Counted from the stretch's first letter, positions 23,980-38,551 are shown. The stretch: DNA of 64,000 nucleotides from Megaleporinus macrocephalus (GCA_021613375.1 CM038711.1:13850576-13914575), one strand, 5' to 3'. Made by a program: numbers and translations. Notes: generated from the letters alone by a model not told the origin.

Positions 23980-24160
23980 AAAGAAAACAAGTATCTCTAT
24001 ACTGGCAACTTTTCAGGAGAGGACAAAAACTGTCTTTACTTTTAATGCAAGTCAATGGAACTGGAATTATTAGCTATTTGCAACATTTCTTTAGGTCTAT
24101 TCAATTTTTACACAATGTAAACAGCAGCTGCCGCACTCATCCAGAGCAGAAAACTAAAAG
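23980..24160 (+). repeat. unclassified dispersed repeat (copy d)
   Basis: Carries 'aaaacaagtatctctatact', 'ttttcaggagaggacaaaaa', 'gcaagtcaatggaactgg' and 'cacaatgtaaacagcagctg', all paralleled in order at 19600-19800. Confidence 0.7.
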
Positions 24161-24505
24161 GTGACAAAAATGGAGATGCATGGTTTTCTTTGCACAGTGA
24201 CGGTTTGCTTTTAATCATTGTTCAACTCCGCTCAGTAAAGTAATTAAACTCACATGGGCTGTTGTCAGATATTAACCACACTGAAGTGGAACACTTGTAT
24301 GGCTGGGCCTGTTCAAGCAAAATGTATAAAAGGATAAATATTAACCAGAGAAGTGCCACTGTAGTTTAGTCACATTTAAATTAACTTTTACTGTTTTTTA
24401 GAAATCTGAAACAAACTGAAATTAAACTGATTTTCTTAATGGTGCTTTTTTACATTTACATGATGACCATTCTTGTCTAAGTATGTTAAATTCAGTAAAC
24501 TGCTG

Positions 24506-24631
24506 ACCATTATGGACAATGTTGACCACCCTCTGCACAGTGTCATCATCTGCTCCACAGACAGATTCAGGAAGTCTTTTGTCCCTCAGGCCGTCAGACT
24601 GTTGAACTCATTCCAGCACCGTAAACAATAA
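24506..24631 (+). pseudogene. C-terminus of a LINE reverse-transcriptase ORF
   Basis: One open frame reads NVDHPLHSVI, then DRFRKSFVPQAVRLLN, and closes with TAA at 24629-24631. The R/K-F-S-F-P-A-R-L-N pattern is the C-terminal signature of Rex/CR1-like non-LTR retrotransposon proteins in fish. A similar motif, on the minus strand, lies at about 63860-64000. The 37-bp array begins about 10 bp after the stop codon, where the element's 3' UTR would be. Confidence 0.65.
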
Positions 24632-27600
24632 TCTTGTAACACTGTTATACTCCCAACCCCTATATCAGTTATCAGACACTGTTATACTCCAGACCCCTAT
24701 ATCAGTTATCAGACACTGTTATACTCCCAACCCCTATATTAGCTATCAAACACTGTTATACTCCAGATCCCTATATCAGCTATTAGACCCTGTTATACTC
24801 CCAACCCCTATATTAGCTATCAGACACTGTTATACTCCCAACCCCTATATTAGCTATCAAACACTGTTATACTCCGGACCCCTATATCAGTTATCAGACA
24901 CTGTTATACTCCCAACCCCTATATAAGCTATCAAACACTGTTATACTCCGGACCCCTATATCAGCTATCAGACACTGTTATACTCCAGACCCCTATATTA
25001 GCTATCAGACACTGTTATACTCCCAACCCCTATATTAGCTATCAAACACTGTTATACTCCGGACCCCTATATCAGTTATCAGACACTGTTATACTCCCAA
25101 CCCCTATATAAGCTATCAAACACTGTTATACTCCGGACCCCTATATCAGCTATCAGACACTGTTATACTCCCAACCCCTATATTAGCTATCAAACACTGT
25201 TATACTCCGGACCCCTGTATCAGCTATCAGACACTGTTATACTCCCAACCCCTATATTAGCTATCAGACACTGTTATACTCCCAACCCCTATATAAGCTA
25301 TCAAACACTGTTATACTCCGGACCCCTATATCAGCTATCAGACACTGTTATACTCTCAACCCCTATATTAGCTATCAGACACTGTTATACTCCCAACCCC
25401 TATATTAGCTATCAAACACTGTTATACTCCGGACCCCTATAGCAGTTATCAGACACTGTTATACTGCAGACCTCTATATCATCTATTAGAGACTGTTATA
25501 CTCCTGACCCCTATATCAGCTATCAGACACTGTTATACTCCAGACCCCTATATCAGCTATCAGACACTGTTATATTCCAGACCCCTATATCAGCTATCAG
25601 ACACTGTTATACTCCAGACCCCTATATCAGCTATCAGACACTGTTATACTCCAGACCCCTATATCTGCTATCAGACACTGTTATACTCCAGACCACTATA
25701 TCAGCTATCAGACACTGTTATACTCCAGACCCCTATATAAGCTATCAAATACTGTTATACTCCGGACCCCTATATCAGCTATCAGACACTGTTATACTCC
25801 AGACCCCTATATTAGCTATCAGACACTGTTATACTCCCAACCCCTACATTAGCTATCAAACACTGTTATACTCCGGACCCCTATATCAGTTATCAGACAC
25901 TGTTATACTCCCAACCCCTATATAAGCTATCAAACACTGTTATACTCCGGACCCCTATATCAGCTATCAGACACTGTTATACTCCCAACCCCTATATTAG
26001 CTATCAAACACTGTTATACTCCGGACCCCTGTATCAGCTATCAGACACTGTTATACTCCAGATCCCTATATCAGCTATCAGACACTGTTATACTCCAGAC
26101 TCCTATATCAGCTATTAGACACTGTTATACTCCAGACCCCTATATCTGCTATCAGACACTGTTATACTCCAGACTCCTATATCAGCTATTAGACACTGTT
26201 ATTCTCCAGACCCCTATATCAGCTATTAGACACTGTTATACTCCAGACCCCTATATCTGCTATCAGACACTGTTATACTCCAAACTCCTATATCAGCTAT
26301 TAGACACTGTTATTCTCCAGACCCCTATATCAGCTATTAGACACTGTTATACTCCAGACCCCTATATCTGCTATTAGACACTGTTATACTCCAGATGCCT
26401 GTATCTGCTATCAGACACTGTTTTACTCCAGACCCCTATATCAGCTATCAGACACTGTTATACTCCAGACCCCTATATCAGCTATTAGACACTGTTATAC
26501 TCCAGACCCCTATATCTGCTATCAGACACTGTTATACTCCAGACTCCTATATCAGCTATCAGACACTGTTATACTCCAGACCCCTATATCTGCTATTAGA
26601 CACTGTTATACTCCAGATCCCTGTATCTGCTATCAGACACTGTTTTACTCCAGACCCCTATATCAGCTATCAGACACTGTTATACTCCAGACCCCTATAT
26701 CAGTTATCAGACACTGTTATACTCCATACCGCTATATCAGTTATCAGACACTGTTATACTCCAGATCCCTATATCAGCTATCAGACACTGTTATACTCCA
26801 GACCCCTATATCAGCTATCAGACACTGTTATACTCCAGACCCCTATATCTGCTATCAGACCCTGTTTATACTCCCGATCCCTATATCAGCTATCAAACAC
26901 TGTTATACTCCAGACCCCTATATCTGCTATCAGACACTGTTATACTCCAGACTCCTATATCAGCTATTAGACACTGTTATACTCCAGACCCCTATATCAG
27001 CTATTAGACACTGTTATACTCCAGATCCCTGTATCTGCTATCAGACACTGTTATACTCCAGACCCCTATATCTGCTATTAGACACTGTTATACTCCAGAC
27101 CCCTATATCAGCTATTAGACACTGTTATACTCCAGATCCCTGTATCTGCTATTAGACACTGTTATACTCCAGACCCCTATATCTGCTATTAGACACTGTT
27201 ATACTCCAGATCCCTGTATCTGCTATCAGACACTGTTATACTCCAGACCCCTATATCTGCTATTAGACACTGTTATACTCCAGATCCCTGTATCTGCTAT
27301 CAGACACTGTTATACTCCAGACCCCTATATCTGCTATTAGACACTGTTATACTCCAGATCCCTGTATCTGCTATCAGACACTGTTTTACTCCAGACCCCT
27401 ATATCAGCTATCAGACACTGTTATACTCCAGACCCCTATATCTGCTATTAGACACTGTTATACTCCAGATCCCTGTATCTGCTATCAGACACTGTTTTAC
27501 TCCAGACCCCTATATCAGTTATCAGACACTGTTATACTCCAGAACCCTATATCTGCTATCAGACACTGTTATACTCCAGACCCCTATTTCAGCTATCAGA

Positions 27601-30600
27601 CACTGTTATACTCCAGACCCCTATATCAGCTATCAGACACTGTTATACTCCAGACCCCTATATCAGCTATCAGACACTGTTATACTCCAGACCCCTATAT
27701 CTGCTATCAGACCCTGTTTATCCTTCAGATCCCTATATAAGTTTTCAGACACTGTTATACTCCAGACCCCTATATCTGCTATCAGACACTGTTATACTCC
27801 GGACCCCTATATCAGTTATCAGACACTGTTATACTGCAGACCTCTATATCATCTATTAGAGACTGTTATACTCCTGACCCCTATATCAGCTATTAGACCC
27901 TGTTATACTCCAGACCCCTATATCTGCTATCAGACACTGTTATACTCCAGACCCCTATATCAGCTATCAGACACTGTTATACTCCAGACCCCTATATCAG
28001 CTATCAGACACTGTTATACTCCAGACCCCTATATCTGCTATCAGACACTGTTATACTCCAGACCACTATATCAGCTATCAGACACAGTTATACTCCAGAC
28101 CCCTATATCAGCTATCAGACACTGTTATACTCCAGACCCCTATATCTGCTATTAGACACTGTTATACTCCAGACCCCTATATCTGCTATCAGACACTGTC
28201 ATACTCCAGACCCCTATATCTGCTATCAGACCCTGTTTATAATCCAGATCCCTATACCAGCTATCAGACACTGTTATACTCCAGACCCCTATATCTGCTA
28301 TCAGACACTGTTATACTCCAGAGCCCTATATAAGTTTTCAGACCCTGTTTATACTCCAGATCCCTATATCAGCTATTAGACACTGTTATACTCCAGACCC
28401 CTATATCAGCTATCAGACACTGTTATACTCCAGACCCCTATATCTGCTATCAGACCCTGTTTATACTCCAGATCCCTATATCAGCTATCAGACACTGTTA
28501 TACTCCAGACCCCTATATCAGCTATCAGACACTGTTATACTCCAGACCCCTATATCTGCTATCAGACCCTGTTTATACTCCAGATCCCTATATCAGCTAT
28601 TAGACACTGTTATACTCCAGATCCCTATATCAGCTATCAGACACTGTTATACTCCAGACTCCTATATCAGCTATTAGACACTGTTATACTCCAGATCCCT
28701 GTATCTGCTATCAGACACTGTTATACTCCAGATCCCTATATCAGTTATCAGACCCTGTTTATACTCCAGATCCCTATATCAGCTTTTAGACACTGTTATA
28801 CTCCAGACCCCTATATCTGCTATCAGACACTGTTATACTCCAGACCCCTATATCAGCTACCAGACACTGTTATACTCCATACCGCTATATCAGTTATCAG
28901 ACACTGTTATACTCCAGATCCCTATATCAGCTATCAGACACTGTTATACTCCAGACCCCTATATCAGCTATCAGACACTGTTATACTCCAGACCCCTATA
29001 TCTGCTATCAGACCCTGTTTATACTCCCGATCCCTATATCAGCTATTAGACACTGTTATACTCCAGATCCCTATATCAGCTATCAGACACTGTTATACTC
29101 CAGACTCCTATATCAGCTATTAGACACTGTTATACTCCAGACCCCTATATCTGCTATCAGACACTGTTATACTCCAGACTCCTATATCAGCTATTAGACA
29201 CTGTTATACTCCAGACCCCTATATCAGCTATCAGACACTGTTATACTCCAGACCCCTATATCTGCTATTAGACACTGTTATACTCCAGATGCCTGTATCT
29301 GCTATCAGACACTGTTTTACCTCCAGACCCCTATATCAGCTATCAGACACTGTTATACTCCAGACCCCTATATCAGCTATTAGACACTGTTATACTCCAG
29401 ACCCCTATATCTGCTATCAGACACTGTTATACTCCAGACTCCTATATCAGCTATCAGACACTGTTATACTCCAGACCCCTATATCTGCTATTAGACACTG
29501 TTATACTCCAGATCCCTGTATCTGCTATCAGACAATGTTTTACTCCAGACCCCTATATCAGCTATCAGACACTGTTATACTCCAGACCCCTATATCAGTT
29601 ATCAGACACTGTTATACTCCATACCGCTATATCAGTTATCAGACACTGTTATACTCCAGATCCCTATATCAGCTATCAGACACTGTTATACTCCAGACCC
29701 CTATATCAGCTATCAGACACTGTTATACTCCAGACCCCTATATCTGCTATCAGACCCTGTTTATACTCCCGATCCCTATATCAGCTATCAAACACTGTTA
29801 TACTCCAGACCCCTATATCTGCTATCAGACACTGTTATACTCCAGACTCCTATATCAGCTATTAGACACTGTTATACTCCAGACCCCTATATCTGCTATC
29901 AGACACTGTTATACTCCAGACTCCTATATCAGCTATTAGACGCTGTTATACTCCAGACCCCTATATCTGCTATTAGACACTGTTATACTCCAGATCCCTG
30001 TATCTGCTATCAGACACTGTTTTACTCCAGACCCCTATATCAGCTATCAGACACTGTTATACTCCAGACCCCTATATCTGCTATTAGACACTGTTATACT
30101 CCAGACCCCTATATCAGTTATCAGACACTGTTATACTCCAGAACCCTATATCTGCTATCAGACACTGTTATACTCCAGGCCCCTATTTCAGCTATCAGAC
30201 ACTGTTATACTCCAGACCCCTATATCAGCTATCAGACACTGTTATACTCCAGACCCCTATATCAGCTATTAGACACTGTTATACTCCAGACCCCTATATC
30301 TGCTATCAGACACTGTTATACTCCAGACTCCTATATCAGCTATCAGACACTGTTATACTCCAGACCCCTATATCTGCTATTAGACACTGTTATACTCCAG
30401 ATCCCTGTATCTGCTATCAGACACTGTTTTACTCCAGACCCCTATATCAGCTATCAGACACTGTTATACTCCAGACCCCTATATCAGTTATCAGACACTG
30501 TTATACTCCATACCGCTATATCAGTTATCAGACACTGTTATACTCCAGATCCCTATATCAGCTATCAGACACTGTTATACTCCAGACCCCTATATCAGCT

Positions 30601-31719
30601 ATCAGACACTGTTATACTCCAGACCCCTATATCTGCTATCAGACCCTGTTTATACTCCCGATCCCTATATCAGCTATCAAACACTGTTATACTCCAGACC
30701 CCTATATCTGCTATCAGACACTGTTATACTCCAGACTCCTATATCAGCTATTAGACACTGTTATACTCCAGACCCCTATATCTGCTATCAGACACTGTTA
30801 TACTCCAGACTCCTATATCAGCTATTAGACGCTGTTATACTCCAGACCCCTATATCTGCTATTAGACACTGTTATACTCCAGATCCCTGTATCTGCTATC
30901 AGACACTGTTTTACTCCAGACCCCTATATCAGCTATCAGACACTGTTATACTCCAGACCCCTATATCTGCTATTAGACACTGTTATACTCCAGATCCCTG
31001 TATCTGCTATCAGACACTGTTTTACTCCAGACCCCTATATCAGTTATCAGACACTGTTATACTCCAGAACCCTATATCTGCTATCAGACACTGTTATACT
31101 CCAGACCCCTATATCAGCTACCAGACACTGTTATACTCCATACCGCTATATCAGTTATCAGACACTGTTATACTCCAGATCCCTATATCAGCTATCAGAC
31201 ACTGTTATACTCCAGACCCCTATATCAGCTATCAGACACTGTTATACTCCAGACCCCTATATCAGCTATCAGACACTGTTATACTCCAGACTCCTATATC
31301 AGCTATTAGACGCTGTTATACTCCAGACCCCTATATCTGCTATTAGACACTGTTATACTCCAGATCCCTGTATCTGCTATCAGACACTGTTTTACTCCAG
31401 ACCCCTATATCAGCTATCAGACACTGTTATACTCCAGACCCCTATATCTGCTATTAGACACTGTTATACTCCAGATCCCTGTATCTGCTATCAGACACTG
31501 TTTTACTCCAGACCCCTATATCAGTTATCAGACACTGTTATACTCCAGAACCCTATATCTGCTATCAGACACTGTTATACTCCAGACCCCTATTTCAGCT
31601 ATCAGACACTGTTATACTCCAGACCCCTATATCAGCTATCAGACACTGTTATACTCCAGACCCCTATATCAGCTATCAGACACTGTTATACTCCAGACCC
31701 CTATATCTGCTATCAGACC

Positions 31720-32400
31720 CTGTTTATCCTTCAGATCCCTATATAAGTTTTCAGACACTGTTATACTCCAGACCCCTATATCTGCTATCAGACACTGTTA
31801 TACTCCAGACCCCTATATCTGCTATCAGACCCTGTTTATACTCCAGATCCCTATTTCAGCTATCAGACACTGTTATACTCCAGACCCCTATATCAGCAAT
31901 CAGACACTGTTATACTCCAGACCCCTATATCAGCTATTAGACACTGTTATACTCAGACCCCTATATCTGCTATCAGACACTGTTATACTCCAGACTCCTA
32001 TATCAGCTATCAGACACTGTTATACTCCAGACCCCTATATCTGCTATTAGACACTGTTATACTCCAGACCCCTATATCTGCTATCAGACACTGTTATACT
32101 CCAGACTCATATATCAGCTATCAGACACTGTTATACTCCAGACCCCTATATCTGCTATTAGACACTGTTATACTCCAGACCCCTATATCTGCTATCAGAC
32201 ACTGTTATACTCCAGACCCCTATATCTGCTATTAGACACAGTTATACTCCAGACCCCTATATCAGTTTTCAGACCCTGTTCATACTCCAGATCCCTATAT
32301 CAGCTATTAGACACTGTTAATACTCCAGACCCCTGTATCTGCTATCAGACACTGTTATACTCCAGATCCCTATATCAGTTATCAGACCCTGTTTATACTC
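31720..32400 (+). repeat. higher-order block A within the 37-bp array
   Basis: Holds an ordered set of rare variants: 'ctgtttatccttcagatccc' at 31720, a unit with one C missing ('tatactcagacccc') near 31950, and 'gttaatactccag' at 32317. The same set recurs about 2631 bp downstream. Confidence 0.8.
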
Positions 32401-34351
32401 CAGACCCCTATATCAGCTATTAGACACTGTTATACTCCAGATCCCTGTATCTGCTATTAGACACTGTTATACTCCAGACCCCTATATCTGCTATTAGACA
32501 CTGTTATACTCCAGACCCCTATATCTGCTATCAGACCCTGTTTATACTCCCGATCCCTATATCAGCTATTAGACACTGTTATACTCCAGATCCCTATATC
32601 AGCTATCAGACACTGTTATACTCCAGACTCCTATATCAGCTATTAGACACTGTTATACTCCAGACCCCTATATCTGCTATCAGACACTGTTATACTCCAG
32701 ACTCCTATATCAGCTATTAGACACTGTTATACTCCAGACCCCTATATCAGCTATCAGACACTGTTATACTCCAGACCCCTATATCTGCTATTAGACACTG
32801 TTATACTCCAGATGCCTGTATCTGCTATCAGACACTGTTTTACTCCAGACCCCTATATCAGCTATCAGACACTGTTATACTCCAGACCCCTATATCAGCT
32901 ATTAGACACTGTTATACTCCAGACCCCTATATCTGCTATCAGACACTGTTATACTCCAGACTCCTATATCAGCTATCAGACACTGTTATACTCCAGACCC
33001 CTATATCAGCTATCAGACACTGTTATTCTCCAGACCCCTATATCAGCTATTAGACACTGTTATACTCCAGACCCCTATATCTGCTATCAGACACTGTTAT
33101 ACTCCAGACTCCTATATCAGCTATCAGACACTGTTATACTCCAGACCCCTATATCTGCTATTAGACACTGTTATACTCCAGATCCCTGTATCTGCTATCA
33201 GACACTGTTTTACTCCAGACCCCTATATCAGCTATCAGACACTGTTATACTCCAGACCCCTATATCAGTTATCAGACACTGTTATACTCCATACCGCTAT
33301 ATCAGTTATCAGACACTGTTATACTCCCGATCCCTATATCAGCTATCAAACACTGTTATACTCCAGACCCCTATATCTGCTATCAGACACTGTTATACTC
33401 CAGACTCCTATATCAGCTATTAGACACTGTTATACTCCAGACCCCTATATCTGCTATCAGACACTGTTATACTCCAGACTCCTATATCAGCTATTAGACG
33501 CTGTTATACTCCAGACCCCTATATCTGCTATTAGACACTGTTATACTCCAGATCCCTGTATCTGCTATCAGACACTGTTTTACTCCAGACCCCTATATCA
33601 GCTATCAGACACTGTTATACTCCAGACCCCTATATCTGCTATTAGACACTGTTATACTCCAGATCCCTGTATCTGCTATCAGACACTGTTTTACTCCAGA
33701 CCCCTATATCAGTTATCAGACACTGTTATACTCCAGAACCCTATATCTGCTATCAGACACTGTTATACTCCAGACCCCTATATCAGCTACCAGACACTGT
33801 TATACTCCATACCGCTATATCAGTTATCAGACACTGTTATACTCCAGATCCCTATATCAGCTATCAGACACTGTTATACTCCAGACCCCTATATCAGCTA
33901 TCAGACACTGTTATACTCCAGACCCCTATATCAGCTATTAGACGCTGTTATACTCCAGACTCCTATATCAGCTATTAGACGCTGTTATACTCCAGACCCC
34001 TATATCTGCTATTAGACACTGTTATACTCCAGATCCCTGTATCTGCTATCAGACACTGTTTTACTCCAGACCCCTATATCAGCTATCAGACACTGTTATA
34101 CTCCAGACCCCTATATCTGCTATTAGACACTGTTATACTCCAGATCCCTGTATCTGCTATCAGACACTGTTTTACTCCAGACCCCTATATCAGTTATCAG
34201 ACACTGTTATACTCCAGAACCCTATATCTGCTATCAGACACTGTTATACTCCAGACCCCTATTTCAGCTATCAGACACTGTTATACTCCAGACCCCTATA
34301 TCAGCTATCAGACACTGTTATACTCCAGACCCCTATATCTGCTATCAGACC

Positions 34352-35030
34352 CTGTTTATCCTTCAGATCCCTATATAAGTTTTCAGACACTGTTATACTC
34401 CAGACCCCTATATCTGCTATCAGACACTGTTATACTCCAGACCCCTATATCTGCTATCAGACCCTGTTTATACTCCAGATCCCTATTTCAGCTATCAGAC
34501 ACTTTTATACTCCAGACCCCTATATCAGCTATCAGACACTGTTATACTCCAGACCCCTATATCAGCTATTAGACACTGTTATACTCAGACCCCTATATCT
34601 GCTATCAGACACTGTTATACTCCAGACTCCTATATCAGCTATCAGACACTGTTATACTCCAGACCCCTATATCTGCTATTAGACACTGTTATACTCCAGA
34701 CCCCTATATCTGCTATCAGACACTGTTATACTCCAGACTCATATATCAGCTATCAGACACTGTTATACTCCAGACCCCTATATCTGCTATTAGACACTGT
34801 TATACTCCAGACCCCTATATCTGCTATCAGACACTGTTATACTCCAGACCCCTATATCTGCTATTAGACACAGTTATACTCCAGACCCCTATATCAGTTT
34901 TCAGACCCTGTTCATACTCCAGATCCCTATATCAGCTATTAGACACTGTTAATACTCCAGACCCCTGTATCTGCTATCAGACACTGTTATACTCCAGATC
35001 CCTATATCAGTTATCAGACCCTGTTTATAC
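34352..35030 (+). repeat. higher-order block B, copy of block A
   Basis: 'ctgtttatccttcag' at 34352 (+2632) and 'gttaatactccag' at 34948 (+2631), with the C-deleted unit between them near 34583. This equals a duplication of about 71 units. Confidence 0.8.
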
Positions 35031-37577
35031 TCCAGATCCCTATATCAGCTTTTAGACACTGTTATAATCCAGACCCCTATATCTGCTATCAGACACTGTT
35101 ATACTCCATACCGCTATATCAGTTATCAGACACTGTTATACTCCAGACCCCTATATCAGCTACCAGACACTGTTATACTCCATACCGCTATATCAGTTAT
35201 CAGACACTGTTATACTCCAGACCCCTATATCAGCTATCAGACACTGTTATACTCCAGACCCCTATATCAGCTATCAGACACTGTTATACTCCAGACCCCT
35301 ATATCAGCTATCAGACACTGTTATACTCCAGACCCCTATATCTGCTATCAGACCCTGTTTATACTCCCGATCCCTATATCAGCTATTAGACACTGTTATA
35401 CTCCAGATCCCTATATCAGCTATCAGACACTGTTATACTCCAGACTCCTATATCAGCTATTAGACACTGTTATACTCCAGACCCCTATATCTGCTATCAG
35501 ACACTGTTATACTCCAGACTCCTATATCAGCTATTAGACACTGTTATACTCCAGACCCCTATATCAGCTATCAGACACTGTTATACTCCAGACCCCTATA
35601 TCTGCTATTAGACACTGTTATACTCCAGATGCCTGTATCTGCTATCAGACACTGTTTTACTCCAGACCCCCTATATCAGCTATCAGACACTGTTATACTC
35701 CAGACCCCTATATCAGCTATTAGACACTGTTATACTCAGACCCCTATATCTGCTATCAGACACTGTTATACTCCAGACTCCTATATCAGCTATCAGACAC
35801 TGTTATACTCCAGACCCCTATATCTGCTATTAGACACTGTTATACTCCAGATCCCTGTATCTGCTATCAGACACTGTTTTACTCCAGACCCCTATATCAG
35901 CTATCAGACACTGTTATACTCCAGACCCCTATATCAGTTATCAGACACTGTTATACTCCATACCGCTATATCAGTTATCAGACACTGTTATACTCCAGAT
36001 CCCTATATCAGCTATCAGACACTGTTATACTCCAGACCCCTATATCAGCTATCAGACACTGTTATACTCCAGACCCCTATATCAGCTATCAGACACTGTT
36101 ATACTCCAGACTCCTATATCTGCTATCAGACCCTGTTTATACTCCCGATCCCTATATCAGCTATCAAACACTGTTATACTCCAGACACCTATATCTGCTA
36201 TCAGACACTGTTATACTCCAGACTCCTATATCAGCTATTAGACACGTTTATACTCCAGACCCCTATATCTGCTATCAGACACTGTTATACTCCAGACTCC
36301 TATATCAGCTATTAGACACTGTTATACTCCAGACCCCTATATCAGCTATCAGACACTGTTATACTCCAGACCCCTATATCTGCTATTAGACACTGTTATA
36401 CTCCAGATCCCTGTATCTGCTATCAGACACTGTTTTACTCCAGACTCCTATATCAGCTATTAGACACTGTTATACTCCAGACCCCTCTATCAGCTATCAG
36501 ACACTGTTATACTCCAGACCTCTATATCAGCTATCAAACACTGTTATACTCCAGACACCTATATCTGCTATCAGACACTGTTATACTCCAGACTCCTATA
36601 TCAGCTATTAGACACGTTTATACTCCAGACCCCTATATCTGCTATTAGACACTGTTATACTCCAGATCCCTGTATCTGCTATCAGACACTGTTTTACTCC
36701 AGACCCCTATATCAGTTATCAGACACTGTTATACTCCAGATCCCTATATCTGCTATCAGACACTGTTATACTCCAGACCCCTATTTCAGCTATCAGACAC
36801 TGTTATACTCCAGACCCCTATATCAGCTATCAGACACTGTTATACTCCAGACCCCTATATCAGCTATCAGACACTGTTATACTCCAGACCCCTATATCTG
36901 CTATCAGACCCTGTTCATCCTTCAGATCCCTATATAAGTTTTCAGACACTGTTATACTCCAGACCCCTATATCTGCTATCAGACACTGTTATACTCCAGA
37001 CCCCTATATCTGCTATCAGACCCTGTTTATACTCCAGATCCCTATATCAGCTACTAGACCCTGTTTATACTCCAGATCCCTATATCTGCTATCAGACACT
37101 GTTATACTCCAGACTCATATATCAGCTATCAGACACTGTTATACTCCAGACCCCTATATCTGCTATTAGACACTGTTATACTCCAGACCCCTATATCTGC
37201 TATCAGACACTGTTATACTCCAGACCCCTATATCAGTTTTCAGACCCTGTTTATACTCCAGATCCCTATATCAGCTATTAGACACTGTTAATACTCCAGA
37301 CCCCTTTATCTGCTATCAGACCCTGTTTATACTCCAGATCCCTATATCAGCTATTAGACACTGTTATACTCCAGACCCCTATATCAGCTATCAGACACTG
37401 TTATACTCCAGATCCCTATATCAGCTATTAGACCCTGTTTATACTCCAGATCCCTATATCAGCTATTAGACACTGTTATACTCCAGATCCCTATATCAGC
37501 TATTAGACCCTGTTTATACTCCAGATCCCTATATCAGCTATTAGACACTGTTATACTCCAGACCCCTATATCTGCTG

Positions 37578-38240
37578 GGACACCAAGCCCGTTTTATAAA
37601 TATTTCACTAATATACTGCATAAGAACAGTAATAAACCATTATGGTAGCATCTATATTGTGATGTTGAATGCAGTACCATTGTATTCGGGTCCAGACATG
37701 GGGGGATACTTCACCTTCCTCTGATAAAGACTAAAAATACATGTTAATAACTGGCTTTCTATCACAGAACTGTTCTAAAACATTAATAATACAGAGTGAG
37801 CACCTTCCTTGATGACTCACTTTCCTAGAATCCCTGTGTAATATCTGAGATTTGACGTGTAGGATGGCTTTTTCTATTTGGAAAGAATGTTATCAAATGA
37901 CTATAGGGAGAAAAATGGTGTCTAACTAGAAGCATGATCTTTCATGCCATGTTATGGTCACAAAAATACTTAAGAGATCATTATCTCTTAATTATGCAGA
38001 CATACAAATTTCTTTATTACCTGAGTCATAAAAGATATGCACGCTGTACTTTCTCCACCCTTTACTGAGCCAGGGATCCTCAGCTTTCTTAACACTTTTA
38101 ACAGTGGGTCTTTATAGGGGGTCTATAGGAAAACACTATACCCTTCTTGACAAACTCCACTATATTGTGAGCTGCATTGTGAAGCCAGACCCCAGGCCCC
38201 CTAAAGATTTTATATCATCGCTGTTAAAGGAAACTAGATT
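37578..38240. other. no gene recognised
   Basis: Single-copy-looking AT-rich DNA after the array. Confidence 0.4.
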
Positions 38241-38244
38241 TTTT

Positions 38245-38390
38245 TTCTATTTAGGAGCACCTCTATTGGTCCATTCATCAGGAAATGTTCACACAATGTA
38301 AACAACCACTGGCATGTTCAAAAGATGTAGAAAACTCAAAATCGATATGGATACATGTTTTTCATCAGACAGCGACGATTTGTCTTGTCA
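38245..38390 (+). repeat. unclassified dispersed repeat (copy e)
   Basis: 'ctattggtccattcatca', 'cacacaatgtaaacaaccac' and 'gacagcgacgatttg' match copies at 19690 and 15410-15490. Confidence 0.65.
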
Positions 38391-38533
38391 GAAAGGACGT
38401 GAATCTCATTTAATTTATTTTAGAGATAGGTGTGTTCATAAATAGTTTTCCATATAAACAACGATTGAAAAATTAAATGTTCAAAATATAAATTTTTTGT
38501 AAAGTTTTAATAAAAATAATTTTATTGCAAATC

Positions 38534-38551
38534 AATAATAATAATAATAAA
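38534..38551. repeat. (AAT)n microsatellite
   Basis: About six ATA/AAT units. Confidence 0.8.

Larger units (their letters stand above)
24632..37577 (+). repeat. 12.9-kb tandem array of a 37-bp unit (~350 copies)
   Basis: The unit reads 'cagacactgttatactccag' followed by 'acccctatatcagctat'; 37-bp spacing was checked directly (for example 'ctatatcagc' at 25511 and 25548). Common variants are 'ctcccaacccctatattag' (mainly in the first ~1.3 kb), 'atctgctat', 'ctattagac', 'gttttactcc', 'ccataccgctatatc' and one-base-longer 'ctgtttatactcc'. Because 37 is not a multiple of three, any frame passes through three phases and yields a 37-residue pseudo-repeat. The 'ctattaga' variant supplies TAG stops. 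The open frames of about 190-230 codons at 26395, 29289, 32812 and 35629 are therefore not evidence of a gene. The array ends abruptly at 'tctgctgggacacc'. Confidence 0.97.

Noticed and set aside
26395..36315. Four repetitive proteins of 190-230 residues (MPVSAIRHCFT...)
   Set aside because: They come from a 37-bp unit read through three phases, start at the same variant unit and end at the 'ctattag' stop variant. Codon structure is not independent of the repeat.
24632..37577. CRISPR-like array because of the 37-bp repeat length
   Set aside because: Units are head-to-tail with no unique spacers, the genome is eukaryotic and no cas-like genes exist. It is a simple tandem satellite.
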